Origin: Acidimicrobiia bacterium
GTDB taxonomy: Bacteria > Actinomycetota > Acidimicrobiia > Spongiisociales > ZC4RG35
Length of the DNA stretch: 64,000 nucleotides
Reading direction: 5' to 3'
NCBI GenBank assembly: GCA_017577575.1
Contig: PKRG01000010.1
Span: 27,568-91,567, forward strand
The notes beneath the pieces are model-generated. The model was not told where the DNA came from. It made no database searches and saw only the letters and a program-made list of their open reading frames with translations. The position numbers and the translations under genes were made by a program. This document shows positions 1 through 7,664 of the stretch, in pieces (position 1 is the first letter of the stretch; each line of letters starts with the position of its first letter).

Positions 1-431
1 ATCCCCTTTCCGCCCGGCCCGATGACGACGGCGAGCTCGCCTTCGTAGTCGGTGGTGTCGAGAGGATCGTTGGACGACTCGATCGGGGCGCCCGGCCCGA
101 TGATGGCGGTGGGTGGCTTGGTGAAGACGATCGGGTTCTCCGGGATGGATTCGGCGTCGGCCTTCAGCCCGGAGACCTCCCCGAGATGCTCGGCGTAGTT
201 GCGGCCGATGGCGAACACGTTCTTTCTGGGCCGGAGGGGGGCGAGGAGCTGCACTTCGCCGAGCGGGAGGCTGGGCAGAGACCCGACCGAGAGTCCGCTC
301 GAGGCATCCCGTCCGGCGGCGATCAGCTCGACCATGTCGCCGAAGCCGGCGGCGGTCAGGTCCACTACCCGATCGTCGTCCACCATGCCCACCCGGGCGC
401 CTTCGGATGTCGAATACGTGACGAGTCGCAC
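1..431 (-). CDS. FAH-family hydrolase/isomerase, C-terminus cut by window edge
   Basis: About 143 N-terminal residues are present. Visible landmarks are the segment FAIGRNYAEHLGE near residue 73, NPIVFTKPP near residue 97 and DYEGELAVVIGPGGKG at the cut end. These match the fumarylacetoacetate hydrolase / 2-hydroxyhepta-diene-dioate isomerase fold; the two acidic residues of the EGE segment are expected metal ligands in that family. Family members cleave C-C bonds or tautomerise 2-oxo acids in aromatic and sugar-acid catabolism. The GTG start at 431 follows an AGGAG box six bases upstream. It lies one base after the stop of the TSUP exporter, so the two are probably co-transcribed. The substrate is not determinable, and the rest of the catalytic domain is outside the window. 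Confidence 0.85.
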   Translation of the reverse strand, partial: MRLVTYSTSEGARVGMVDDDRVVDLTAAGFGDMVELIAAGRDASSGLSVGSLPSLPLGEVQLLAPLRPRKNVFAIGRNYAEHLGEVSGLKADAESIPENPIVFTKPPTAIIGPGAPIESSNDPLDTTDYEGELAVVIGPGGKG

Positions 432-432
432 C

Positions 433-1242
433 TCACACTCCTGTTCTCCGCCGCTGGCGGTAAGTGACGACGACCATGCGGATGCCGACCAGCACCACGA
501 AGGCGCCGAACACCTGGGAAAGCCGCTGGGCGGACATGGCCAGAGCCAGGGAAGCGCCCAGCTGGGCGAACACGATACCGGCCGCCCCGACCACCGCGGC
601 ATGACGGAGGTCGACGCGGCCGTGCTTCAGGTTGACCCGGGTGCCGGCGACGGCGGTGAAGATGATCGCCAAAAGGGACGTCCCCTCGGCCGTGTGCTGT
701 GACAGGCCGAGGAAGAACACCATCGCCGGGACCATGACGATGCCGCCGCCGATGCCCCCGACCCCCGACGCCACGCCGGCGACCAGGCCGATGGCGACAC
801 CGACGAGCACTCCGATCAGGGCCGGCGGCTGGGCCCCGGCTTGGGGGTCTCCGGCGAGGACCATGCGGATGCCCGCCGCCACGACGATGACGCCGAACAC
901 GATGCGAAGGGCCTGGGGCGAGAGGCGATGCATCAGGTGGGCGCCGACCGTCGACCCGAGCATCCCCCCGAGCCCCAGCGCCAGGCCCACCGCCCAGTCC
1001 ACCTCCCCGCCGATGGCGAAACGGACGACTCCCGAGACGGCGATGAGCACGATGGCAGCCAGCGACGTGGCGTGGGCCCGGTGCTGGCTGAACCTCAGCA
1101 GCCCGGTCATCAGGGGCACCATCACGATGCCCCCTCCGACCCCGAGGGTGCCGCTCAGCAGCCCTGCCAGGATCCCGGTCAGGGCGAGCGACCACAACGA
1201 AGCCGCCGGGCTCTCTGCTGCGTCAGTGTTCGGTCCTGTCAC
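433..1242 (-). CDS. TSUP (TauE/SafE) family membrane transporter
   Basis: A 269-residue polytopic membrane protein with the internal two-fold repeat typical of TSUP carriers: GVGGGIVMVPLM appears near residue 36 and again in the second half as GVGGIGGGIVMVPAMV. About eight hydrophobic segments are visible. TSUP proteins are thought to move sulfite, organosulfonates or small organic anions across the inner membrane. The GTG start overlaps the end of the upstream MFS gene by 20 bases, and the stop is one base before the FAH-family gene, so an operon is likely. It is one of two TSUP genes in the window. The transported compound is unknown. Confidence 0.85.
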   Translation of the reverse strand: MTGPNTDAAESPAASLWSLALTGILAGLLSGTLGVGGGIVMVPLMTGLLRFSQHRAHATSLAAIVLIAVSGVVRFAIGGEVDWAVGLALGLGGMLGSTVGAHLMHRLSPQALRIVFGVIVVAAGIRMVLAGDPQAGAQPPALIGVLVGVAIGLVAGVASGVGGIGGGIVMVPAMVFFLGLSQHTAEGTSLLAIIFTAVAGTRVNLKHGRVDLRHAAVVGAAGIVFAQLGASLALAMSAQRLSQVFGAFVVLVGIRMVVVTYRQRRRTGV

Positions 1243-2428
1243 GTTTCCCGCTCACCGCCAAGACGAATACGGCTGTCACGGCGGCGACGACCGCGGCGTT
1301 CACCGAGAACGCCGCTCCGAAACCGCCGACGTCGGCGACCCTACCCAGGATCGGCGGGCCGACGAGCAACCCTAGATCCCCCAAGGTCCGGAACGCCCCC
1401 AGCGCCACTCCCCTGTCAGCGGCGGGCACCGCGTCGGCGGCCAACGCGGCGGGGGCAGGACCGGCGACTGACGTGGCGAGAGCCATCACCGCCGCCCCGG
1501 CGAGGAACCCCGAGATCGTGTCGGCTCGGGCGAGCACGACGAGGCCGGCCGTCAGGCCCAACGTGGCGGGGACGATCGCCCGGACCCGCCCGAATCGGTC
1601 GGCGAGAGTGGCCGCGGCGGGCAGCAACACCAGGTTGACCACCGCCATCGCCGTCAGCACCAGACCGACCTCGCCGACACTCATGCCCAGTTCGTCGACC
1701 CCGTAGAGCGGCATGAGGGTGGTGCGGGTGCTCGCCCGGCTGAAGAAGATGGCGAAGTTGACGAGGGCGGCAGCGGCGAAGACGCGGCCGACCAGCACCC
1801 GCCTCCAGGTCGGCGTCGCCCGGTCCGGACCATGGCCTGCCGAGCCGTCGGGCCGCGTCTCCGGGAGCCGGAACAGGCCGTAGACCGAGGCGGCGAACGT
1901 CAGGGCGGCGATGAAGAAGAACGGCGCCCGGATACCGAGCCACTCGGCGATGAGGCCGCCCAGGCCCGGGCCGATGGACTGGCCGAACAGCAGAGCTCCC
2001 TGATTGATCCCGATCAGCCGGGCACGGTTGGCGGCGGTGGAGATGTCGGTGATGTAGACGAGCGCCCCCACCATGTACATCGACGACCCCGCCCCGGCCA
2101 CGAAACGCCACCAGGTGAGCGAGCCGATGCTCCCGGCCAAGCCGGAGAACACCATCGCCACCGACACCACCAGCGGCCCTCCGACGAGCAGGAATCGCCG
2201 GCCCCACCGGTCCGAGAGCCATCCGAGCGGCACGTTGAGGATCAGGCGGGCGAGACCGAAGGCAGCGACCACGACCCCGACCGCGGCGACACTCACTCCG
2301 AACCGGCGGGCGAACACCGGCAGCACCGGCCCGAGGATTCCCTGGCCCGTCATCACCAGCGCCGTGGCGATGGAGATCATCACCACCCGCTCGTGGGCCA
2401 TCACACGTCGGCGGAGCCCTCGCAGCAC
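1223..2428 (-). CDS. MFS transporter
   Basis: A 401-residue major facilitator with about 12 hydrophobic segments. The loop after helix 2 reads GWLSDRWGRRFLLVGG (about residues 74-89), the classic MFS loop 2-3 motif, and a second copy, ATLADRFGRVRA, occurs in the C-terminal half, as expected for two six-helix bundles. It resembles drug/H+ antiporter-type MFS proteins, but family resemblance does not fix substrate or direction. The GTG start gives the basic N-terminus MLRGLRRR. A methionine at residue 10 (MAHERVV) is a possible alternative start. Its 3' end overlaps the TSUP gene, and the Nudix gene lies 48 bases upstream on the same strand. Confidence 0.88.
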   Translation of the reverse strand: MLRGLRRRVMAHERVVMISIATALVMTGQGILGPVLPVFARRFGVSVAAVGVVVAAFGLARLILNVPLGWLSDRWGRRFLLVGGPLVVSVAMVFSGLAGSIGSLTWWRFVAGAGSSMYMVGALVYITDISTAANRARLIGINQGALLFGQSIGPGLGGLIAEWLGIRAPFFFIAALTFAASVYGLFRLPETRPDGSAGHGPDRATPTWRRVLVGRVFAAAALVNFAIFFSRASTRTTLMPLYGVDELGMSVGEVGLVLTAMAVVNLVLLPAAATLADRFGRVRAIVPATLGLTAGLVVLARADTISGFLAGAAVMALATSVAGPAPAALAADAVPAADRGVALGAFRTLGDLGLLVGPPILGRVADVGGFGAAFSVNAAVVAAVTAVFVLAVSGKRDRTEH

Positions 2429-2476
2429 CGTCGAAGGATGCCCGGGAGCTCGCCCCTCGCAGAAATCGGCGGCGCC

Positions 2477-3010
2477 TCAGTAGGCGCTGAGGCCGAGCAG
2501 CCTGCGGGTCATGAGGGCCGTCGCCCCCCAAAGCACGTCGCCTTCGAGGTCGTAGAACCACACCCGGTGCCCGTTCCAATCCTCGTACCGCCAGCGGCTC
2601 TCGTCGGCCAGGTCCTCGAGCGACGGCTGGTAGACCCTGACGACCTCCCGCGGCGACGGCACCAGGTCGGGAGGGCCGGGCAGCCGCCCGACGACGGGGA
2701 CGACCATGAGCTTGAACTCGACGGTGTGGATCGGCGGCAGGTACCCCAGGATCTCGACGTCCTCGGGCGGGATCCCCACCTCTTCGTACGCCTCCCGCAA
2801 GGCGGTTCCGGCGGGCCCGTCGTCACCCGGATCGGGCCGTCCCCCCGGGAAGGCGATGTGGCCGGCGTGGGTGGGCATCGTGTCGGGGCGCTTGGTGAGC
2901 ACGAGCCGCGTGACGCCGTGGCCGTCTTCGTAGATGGGGATCAGCACCGCGGCGACGTCCAGCCCACCCGAAGGAGGCGGATCGGGCGCCAGCTCGAAAC
3001 GGTCCCACAC
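2477..3010 (-). CDS. Nudix hydrolase, CoA-pyrophosphatase-like
   Basis: A 177-residue protein. The Nudix box spans about residues 57-80 and ends in REAYEEVGI (72-80), which carries the metal-binding glutamates. It is preceded by LTKRPDTMPTHAGHIAFPGG, which matches the extra signature of CoA/NADH-type Nudix enzymes (LLTxR...H.GQ..FPGG). The expected reaction is hydrolysis of a nucleotide diphosphate linkage, giving CoA breakdown or housecleaning in the cytoplasm. The GTG start at 3010 is chosen because the protein then has the usual length for the family. It sits 16 bases after the VanZ-like gene on the same strand. The specific substrate is inferred from the signature only. Confidence 0.85.
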   Translation of the reverse strand: MWDRFELAPDPPPSGGLDVAAVLIPIYEDGHGVTRLVLTKRPDTMPTHAGHIAFPGGRPDPGDDGPAGTALREAYEEVGIPPEDVEILGYLPPIHTVEFKLMVVPVVGRLPGPPDLVPSPREVVRVYQPSLEDLADESRWRYEDWNGHRVWFYDLEGDVLWGATALMTRRLLGLSAY

Positions 3011-3026
3011 CTGCCCGATCGTAGGC

Positions 3027-3470
3027 TCAGCCCGCCGTAGTCAGGACCAGCGCCGCCACCGAAGCGGCTCCCCCGGCCACGACCAGCATCGCCGTCGTGA
3101 CCCTCGGGGCCACCGCGGCGAGCCGGGGAACGACCAGCACCGCCACCGCCGCGCCGACGGCATCGGCGGCCAGATCGGCCAGCTCGAAGCCACGGTGGGG
3201 CACCATCGCCTGGACGATCTCCACGGCCAGGCCCAGGAGGCAGGCGGCGACGAAAGCGAACGTGCCCGCCGACCGGGGAGCGGGGCGACGGCGCCATTCG
3301 AGGAGCAGCGCCGCCAACAGCGCCGTGGCCACGGCGTGGGCGGCGAGGTCCCAGCGGCCCGGAGGGGAGACGGTCGCCGGGATCGCAGCCACCCCGAGGT
3401 AGACGTAGGCCACGGCCCAGACGATCGCCACCGGCCCGACAGAGCGGTCGATCCTCAGAGGCGTTGACAC
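3027..3470 (-). CDS. VanZ-like small membrane protein
   Basis: A 147-residue protein from a GTG start at 3470 with four hydrophobic segments, separated by RPAPRSAG and by the conserved stretch GLAVEIVQAMVPHRGFELADLAADAVGAA. The pattern E-x-x-Q...R..ElaDl..N/D..G is characteristic of VanZ-like proteins, which are linked to glycopeptide resistance and cell-envelope functions but have no established biochemical role. An upstream in-frame start at 3542 would overlap the divergent GNAT gene and add a non-conserved, Pro/Ser-rich leader, so the shorter form is preferred. It is the first gene of the minus-strand run down to the window start. Confidence 0.7.
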   Translation of the reverse strand: MSTPLRIDRSVGPVAIVWAVAYVYLGVAAIPATVSPPGRWDLAAHAVATALLAALLLEWRRRPAPRSAGTFAFVAACLLGLAVEIVQAMVPHRGFELADLAADAVGAAVAVLVVPRLAAVAPRVTTAMLVVAGGAASVAALVLTTAG

Positions 3471-3535
3471 CGCGGCGAGACTAAACCTGTCGCCATGGAG
3501 CTTCGGTGCCCGTGGGCTTGGATACGCTGAGGACG

Positions 3536-4135
3536 ATGGCACGCGTGCCGCCCGAGATGATCCGCACCGAGCGGCTGATCCTCCGCCGGTTCACCCGCCG
3601 AGACGTAGCGGCACTGGAGGAGGGCGTGCGGTCGTCTCTGTCGGAGCTGCACGAGTGGCTCCCGTGGGCGCACATGGACTACACCCGCGAGGACGCCATC
3701 GCCTTCGTGCGTGACTCGATCCAGGCCTGGAGGGAGGGGAAGGCGTTCGACTACGCCATCCGCCGCCGCGACGACCCCGAGACCCACGTCGGCAACATCT
3801 CGATCTGGCAGACGTCCCGCTCGGGCCGCATCGGCGAGATCGGGTACTGGATCCGCACGGACATGAGCGGCCGCGGCTACGCCACCGAAGCGACCCGGGC
3901 GTTGATGGCGGTCGGCTACGACCATCTCGGGCTGCACAAGCTCACCCTCCGCATCGCGGTCGGAAACCGGGGCTCGGAGCGGGTGGCCGAAAAGCTCGGG
4001 TTCACCCGCGAGGGCGTGCTGCGCGAAGAGCTGCTGATCCGCGGCAACTGGGTGGACCACACCCTCTATTCGATGCTGGAAGGCGAGTTCCGCCGCACCC
4101 GCAACACCCTCCCCAACGACAACGGCGGCGGCTAG
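3536..4135 (+). CDS. GNAT N-acetyltransferase, RimJ/RimL type
   Basis: A 199-residue cytoplasmic acetyltransferase. The N-terminus RTERLILRRFTRRD and the acetyl-CoA pyrophosphate loop DMSGRGYATEATRALMAVGYDHLGLHKLTLRI (about residues 121-152) followed by NRGSERVAEKLGF are diagnostic of the RimJ/RimL group, which acetylates N-terminal amines of ribosomal proteins or small amines. The ATG at 3536 follows GAGGACG; an earlier in-frame ATG at 3506 is possible but gives a poorly conserved extension. It is divergent from the VanZ-like gene and convergent with the E1 beta gene. The acceptor substrate is unknown. Confidence 0.88.
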   Translation: MARVPPEMIRTERLILRRFTRRDVAALEEGVRSSLSELHEWLPWAHMDYTREDAIAFVRDSIQAWREGKAFDYAIRRRDDPETHVGNISIWQTSRSGRIGEIGYWIRTDMSGRGYATEATRALMAVGYDHLGLHKLTLRIAVGNRGSERVAEKLGFTREGVLREELLIRGNWVDHTLYSMLEGEFRRTRNTLPNDNGGG

Positions 4136-4143
4136 ACGGTTTT

Positions 4144-4184
4144 GTGGGTCGGAAATGCGGGCGCAGCCCGCATTTCCGACCCAC
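4144..4184. repeat. Perfect 19-bp inverted repeat between convergent genes
   Basis: Arms at 4144-4162 and 4166-4184 are perfect reverse complements with a 3-base loop (GCA). The element lies between the stop codons of the convergent GNAT and E1 beta genes, as a bidirectional terminator would. Neither side is followed by a T tract: the minus-strand transcript would continue into AAAACC. It is therefore not a classical intrinsic terminator. A factor-assisted terminator or a dispersed repeat are alternatives. Confidence 0.7.
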
Positions 4185-4209
4185 AGAACGGCGAGGGGCG
4201 ACCCCGCCG

Positions 4210-5184
4210 TCAGTCCATGACTTCGACGATCTCCTTGTAGATGCGGTCCACGCTGGGGATCGCCATGTCCTCGAGCGTCTCGGCGGCCGGCAAGGGGATG
4301 TGCGGAGTGGTGATCCGCACCACCGGCCCGTCCAGGTCCCAGAACGCCTCGTGGCCGACGATCGAGGCGATCTCGGCGCCCCACCCGCACAGCCGGGGGT
4401 TCTCCTCGACGGTGAACAGCCGGCCGGTCTTGGCCACCGACGACAGGATCGTCTGGGTATCGAGGGGCACGAGGCTGCGCAGGTCGATCACCTCCGCCGA
4501 GATGCCCTCGGCGGCGAGGCGCTCGGCGGCCTGCAGGGCTCGCGGCACCATCAGCGCCAGGGCCACGATCGTGCAGTCGGTGCCCTCCCGGACGACCTTG
4601 GCCACACCCAGCTCGTCGACGATCTCGCCTTCGGGGACCTCGCCCTTGGTGGCGAGGAGCGACTTGTGCTCCAAGAAGACGACCGGGTCGGGATCACGCA
4701 CCGCCGCGGCCATCAGCCCCACCACGTCACGCGGCGTCGACGGGGCGACCACCTTGAGGCCGGGGATCATCATGCACCAGTTCTCCACCGACTGGGAGTG
4801 CTGGGCGCCGAAGCGGGCCCCGCCGCCGTTGTGGGTGCGGATCACCACCGGGACGGTCACCTGGCCACCGGTCATGTACCGGGTCTTGGCCATCTGGTTG
4901 GCGAGGATGTCGAAGCAAACGGCGATGAAGTCCGAGAACATGATCTCGGCGATCACCGGGATGCCGGTCATGGCCGCCCCCATCGCCGCGCCCAGGATGG
5001 CCTGCTCGGAGATCGGGGTGTCCCGCACCCGGTCGGGCCCGAACTGCTCCAACAGCCCCACGGTGGTCTTGAACACGCCCCCGGCGGCGGCGATGTCTTC
5101 GCCCAGCATCACCAGGCGGGGGTCCCGCCGCATCTCCTGGGCGATCCCGTACGCGATCGCGTCGCGGTAGCTCATCTCCGCCAT
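4210..5184 (-). CDS. 2-oxoacid/acetoin dehydrogenase E1, beta subunit
   Basis: A 324-residue transketolase-like subunit that pairs with the alpha subunit encoded immediately upstream. Together they decarboxylate a 2-oxo acid, or cleave acetoin, using thiamine diphosphate (ThDP). Visible features: GED (28-30), PISE with the proposed catalytic glutamate at residue 60, GGGARFGAQHSQS (120-132), a marker of PdhB/AcoB-type subunits, and a C-terminal transketolase domain with RSLVPLDTQTI and VEENPRLCGWGAEIA. The ATG at 5184 is chosen because it follows GGAGG by six bases and gives the conserved start AEMSYRDAIAYG. It overlaps the alpha gene by 13 bases. No E2 or E3 gene accompanies the pair here. 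Confidence 0.93.
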   Translation of the reverse strand: MAEMSYRDAIAYGIAQEMRRDPRLVMLGEDIAAAGGVFKTTVGLLEQFGPDRVRDTPISEQAILGAAMGAAMTGIPVIAEIMFSDFIAVCFDILANQMAKTRYMTGGQVTVPVVIRTHNGGGARFGAQHSQSVENWCMMIPGLKVVAPSTPRDVVGLMAAAVRDPDPVVFLEHKSLLATKGEVPEGEIVDELGVAKVVREGTDCTIVALALMVPRALQAAERLAAEGISAEVIDLRSLVPLDTQTILSSVAKTGRLFTVEENPRLCGWGAEIASIVGHEAFWDLDGPVVRITTPHIPLPAAETLEDMAIPSVDRIYKEIVEVMD

Positions 5185-6245
5185 GAGGATCCTCCATCGG
5201 CCCACACATCGGTCATGAGGCTCTCCGGGTCGGGCGGCGGGCTCGACTTGGCGAACTCGGTCGCCTCGTCGACGCGCCGGGCGACGTCCTGGGCGATCTT
5301 GGTCAGCTCGATCTCGGGCACGCCGAGCCGGAGCAGCCGCTGGTGGTACAGGGTGAGGGGGTCGCGCTGCAGCCAGGCGTCGACCTCCTCTTTGGGACGG
5401 TACTTGCCGGGGTCGGCCCGCGAGTGGCCGCCGTGGCGGTACGTGACCGCCTCGACCAGGGACGGACCGCCACCGGAGCGCGCCTTCTCGATGAGGCGCC
5501 GGGCGGTGTCGTAGACCTCGTCGGCATCGTTGCCGTCGACGACGATCCGCTCGAGCCCGTAAGCGGCGGCCCGGTCGGCGGCCGGGTGCTCGACGGGGGT
5601 CACCAGGTCGATCGGCGTGTACTCCATGTAGAGGTTGTTCTCGCACACGAACACGATCGGGAGCTTCCAGATGGCGGCGAAGTTGATCGCCTCGTGGAAC
5701 GCCCCGATGTTGGTGGTCCCGTCACCGAAGAAGGCCACGGTCACCTGGTCGCTGCCCCGCATCTGCGCCGACCAGGCGGCGCCGTTGGCGATGCACAGGT
5801 GGGCGCCGATGATGGCGTAGGAGCCCATCATCCCGTGCTCCACCGAGGTCAGGTGCATCGACCCGCCCTTGCCGCCCAACAGGCCGGTGCCGCGTCCCAA
5901 CAACTCGGCCATCACCGGCCCCATGGGGACGCCGCGGGCCAGGGTGTGGGCGTGGCCCCGGTAGGTGGCGAAGGTGTAGTCGTCGCGGCGCATCGCCATG
6001 GCGAAGCCCGTAGCCACCGCCTCCATGCCGAGGGACAGGTGGCTGGTGCCCTTGACCAGGTTCTGCATGAACAGGTCGTAGGCCCGCTTCTCGAACTGGC
6101 GGAGCTCCTGTTGGAGCTCGTACATGCGCATCCGCTGGTCGAGCGGGATGTCGATGCGGTCGTTGGCCTCGTTCGGCGGCGACGGCAGCCGCGGCGGACG
6201 GTTGGAGTAGTCCAGCAGCTGCGGGTCGAAAGTCTCAGTACTCAT
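5172..6245 (-). CDS. 2-oxoacid/acetoin dehydrogenase E1, alpha subunit
   Basis: A 357-residue ThDP-binding subunit. The ThDP motif runs from GDGTTN (174-179) to ENN (202-204). The phosphorylation-loop-like segment YRHGGHSRADPGKYR lies at about 269-283. RGHAHTLARG (96-105) and GGKGGSMH (124-131) are typical of acetoin- and pyruvate-dehydrogenase alpha chains. It forms an alpha2-beta2 E1 component with the downstream gene. The ATG at 6245 overlaps the end of the M24 gene by 11 bases, so all three genes are translationally coupled. The best family match by eye is acetoin dehydrogenase AcoA or generic PdhA; the true substrate is not settled by sequence. The missing neighbouring E2 is unusual. Confidence 0.93.
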   Translation of the reverse strand: MSTETFDPQLLDYSNRPPRLPSPPNEANDRIDIPLDQRMRMYELQQELRQFEKRAYDLFMQNLVKGTSHLSLGMEAVATGFAMAMRRDDYTFATYRGHAHTLARGVPMGPVMAELLGRGTGLLGGKGGSMHLTSVEHGMMGSYAIIGAHLCIANGAAWSAQMRGSDQVTVAFFGDGTTNIGAFHEAINFAAIWKLPIVFVCENNLYMEYTPIDLVTPVEHPAADRAAAYGLERIVVDGNDADEVYDTARRLIEKARSGGGPSLVEAVTYRHGGHSRADPGKYRPKEEVDAWLQRDPLTLYHQRLLRLGVPEIELTKIAQDVARRVDEATEFAKSSPPPDPESLMTDVWADGGSSWRR

Positions 6246-7488
6246 TGGCCACCATCAGTTCCTCGCACGGGAAGAGGGTGGTGACCTGCGGTCCGTCCTT
6301 CGTCACCACCATCATCTCCTCGATCCGCGCCGCCGACCGCCCGTCCTTGGCGGGGGCGTACGTCTCGAGGGCGAAGTACATCCCTTCCTTGATCTCGATC
6401 GGGTCGTCGAGCGAGTTCAGGCGGCTGATTATCGGCCTCTCGTGGAGGCCGACGCCGACACCGTGGCCGAACTGGAGGCCGAAGGCGTCCATCTCGTCCT
6501 CGAAACCGAACTCCTCGGCCCGCGGCCACACCTTGGCGATCATGTCGGTCGTGTTGCCGGGCTTCACCAGCTCGATGGCGGCGTCCATCCACTCCCGGGC
6601 CTGCTTGAAGGCGTCGCGCTGGGCCTGGGTGGCGCGGCCCACCACGAAGGTGCGGTAGTAGCAGGTGCGGTAGCCGTTGTAGGCGTGGATGATGTCGAAG
6701 TACGCCTGGTCGCCGGGACGGATGATCCGGTCGGAGAAGACGTGCGGGTGGGGCGAGCAGCGCTCGCCGGCGATCGAGTTGATCGCCTCCACGAACTCCG
6801 AGCCCATCTCGAACAGGCGGGCGTGGGCCAGGGCGACGATGTCCGACTCGCGCACCCCGGGCTTCAGAGCCTCGAAGATGTCCTGGTAGACGCCGTCGAC
6901 CATCGCCGACGCCTGGGTGAGCAGGACGATCTCGTCCTGGTTCTTGATCTCCCTGGCCTTCATCATGGTCTGCTGGCCGTCGACGACGTTGAGCCCTTCC
7001 TTCTGCAGGGCGAGGAAAACGGCGGTCTCGGCCATGTCGACTCCGAGCCTCTCGTTCTCGAGGCCCTCGTCGCGCAGGACGGCAGCGATCTCCTTGGCGG
7101 CCCGGGCGTGCAACCCGGCCTCGGGGCCGATGGCGCCCTGGAGGCCGGTGTTGCCCCCCACCGAGTTCTCGGTGTCGTACATGTGGGGGAGCTGGAGGCG
7201 ATGGGCCTTGGCGGCGGAGCCGAAGTCCCAGATCCGAGGCCGCCCGTTGCGGGTCAGCAAAGCCCAGCGCTCACCCTTGTTGAACGCCCAGTACCCGATC
7301 TGGGTGGAGGTGACGTAGCGGATGTTCGAGGTCTCGAAGAGGAGCAGGGCCCCGATGTCGTCTTCCTCCATCTGGCGACGGGTCCGCTCCAGCCGGTACT
7401 GGCGAAGGCGTTCGAAGTCGACCCGCTGCTCCCAGTCCACCGCCATGACGCCGGGAGCGGGAGTCGTTGCAACGGGGAACTCAGACAT
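6235..7488 (-). CDS. M24 (creatinase/aminopeptidase P-fold) family enzyme with altered metal ligand
   Basis: A 417-residue pita-bread-fold enzyme with an N-terminal creatinase-like domain (YRLERTRRQMEEDDIGALLLF at about 31-51) and a C-terminal M24 catalytic domain. Expected ligands are D265, H342 (in FGHGVGVGLHER), E375 and E390. The second aspartate of the canonical motif (GYxxDxxRTF) is replaced by cysteine 276 in GYRTCYYRTF. The subfamily also includes the DMSP lyase DddP and creatinase-like enzymes, so a non-peptidase reaction is plausible. The ATG at 7488 follows AGAAGGAG. It is the first gene of the operon with E1 alpha/beta, 41 bases downstream of a LacI-type palindrome. The substrate is unknown. 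Confidence 0.85.
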   Translation of the reverse strand: MSEFPVATTPAPGVMAVDWEQRVDFERLRQYRLERTRRQMEEDDIGALLLFETSNIRYVTSTQIGYWAFNKGERWALLTRNGRPRIWDFGSAAKAHRLQLPHMYDTENSVGGNTGLQGAIGPEAGLHARAAKEIAAVLRDEGLENERLGVDMAETAVFLALQKEGLNVVDGQQTMMKAREIKNQDEIVLLTQASAMVDGVYQDIFEALKPGVRESDIVALAHARLFEMGSEFVEAINSIAGERCSPHPHVFSDRIIRPGDQAYFDIIHAYNGYRTCYYRTFVVGRATQAQRDAFKQAREWMDAAIELVKPGNTTDMIAKVWPRAEEFGFEDEMDAFGLQFGHGVGVGLHERPIISRLNSLDDPIEIKEGMYFALETYAPAKDGRSAARIEEMMVVTKDGPQVTTLFPCEELMVANEY

Positions 7489-7528
7489 GGTTCTTCTCCT
7501 TCTCTCTAAGGTTGCACTCTAATGACTT

Positions 7529-7538
7529 CAAACGTTTG
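7529..7538. promoter_or_regulatory. LacI-type operator CAAACGTTTG
   Basis: A perfect 10-bp palindrome centred on CG, 41 bases upstream of the M24 start. It matches the AA-nCG-n-TT core bound by LacI-family repressors and found repeatedly in this window. It probably controls the M24/E1 operon. Confidence 0.7.
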
Positions 7539-7607
7539 CTGTTCCCCGGAACAGGAGAAATGTGGTTCTCTCCGGTGGGTGCACCCGCCTGAGGATAGAC
7601 CGATGCT

Positions 7608-7619
7608 GCAATCGCTTGC
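7608..7619. promoter_or_regulatory. LacI-type operator GCAATCGCTTGC
   Basis: A near-perfect palindrome (GCAA/TTGC arms, centre TCGC) 46 bases upstream of the HIBADH-type gene start at 7665. It lies in the same divergent intergenic region as the site at 7529, so the two could be bridged or act on opposite promoters. Confidence 0.7.
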
Positions 7620-7664
7620 GGGATCGGAGCTGCCGACCGAGCCGGACGACCGAGGAGGGTCGAG

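Noticed and set aside
4137..4190. Classical intrinsic terminator at the inverted repeat.
   Set aside because: No T tract on either strand after the stem.
4144..5514. Long plus-strand open frame starting inside the 19-bp inverted repeat.
   Set aside because: It is antisense to E1 beta/alpha, has His/Gly/Arg-rich composition typical of a shadow frame, and begins in the palindrome.
6235..7488. DMSP lyase DddP.
   Set aside because: Same M24 fold and similar N-terminal domain, but the metal site differs (Cys276) and no DMSP-related gene is near; family-level call kept.
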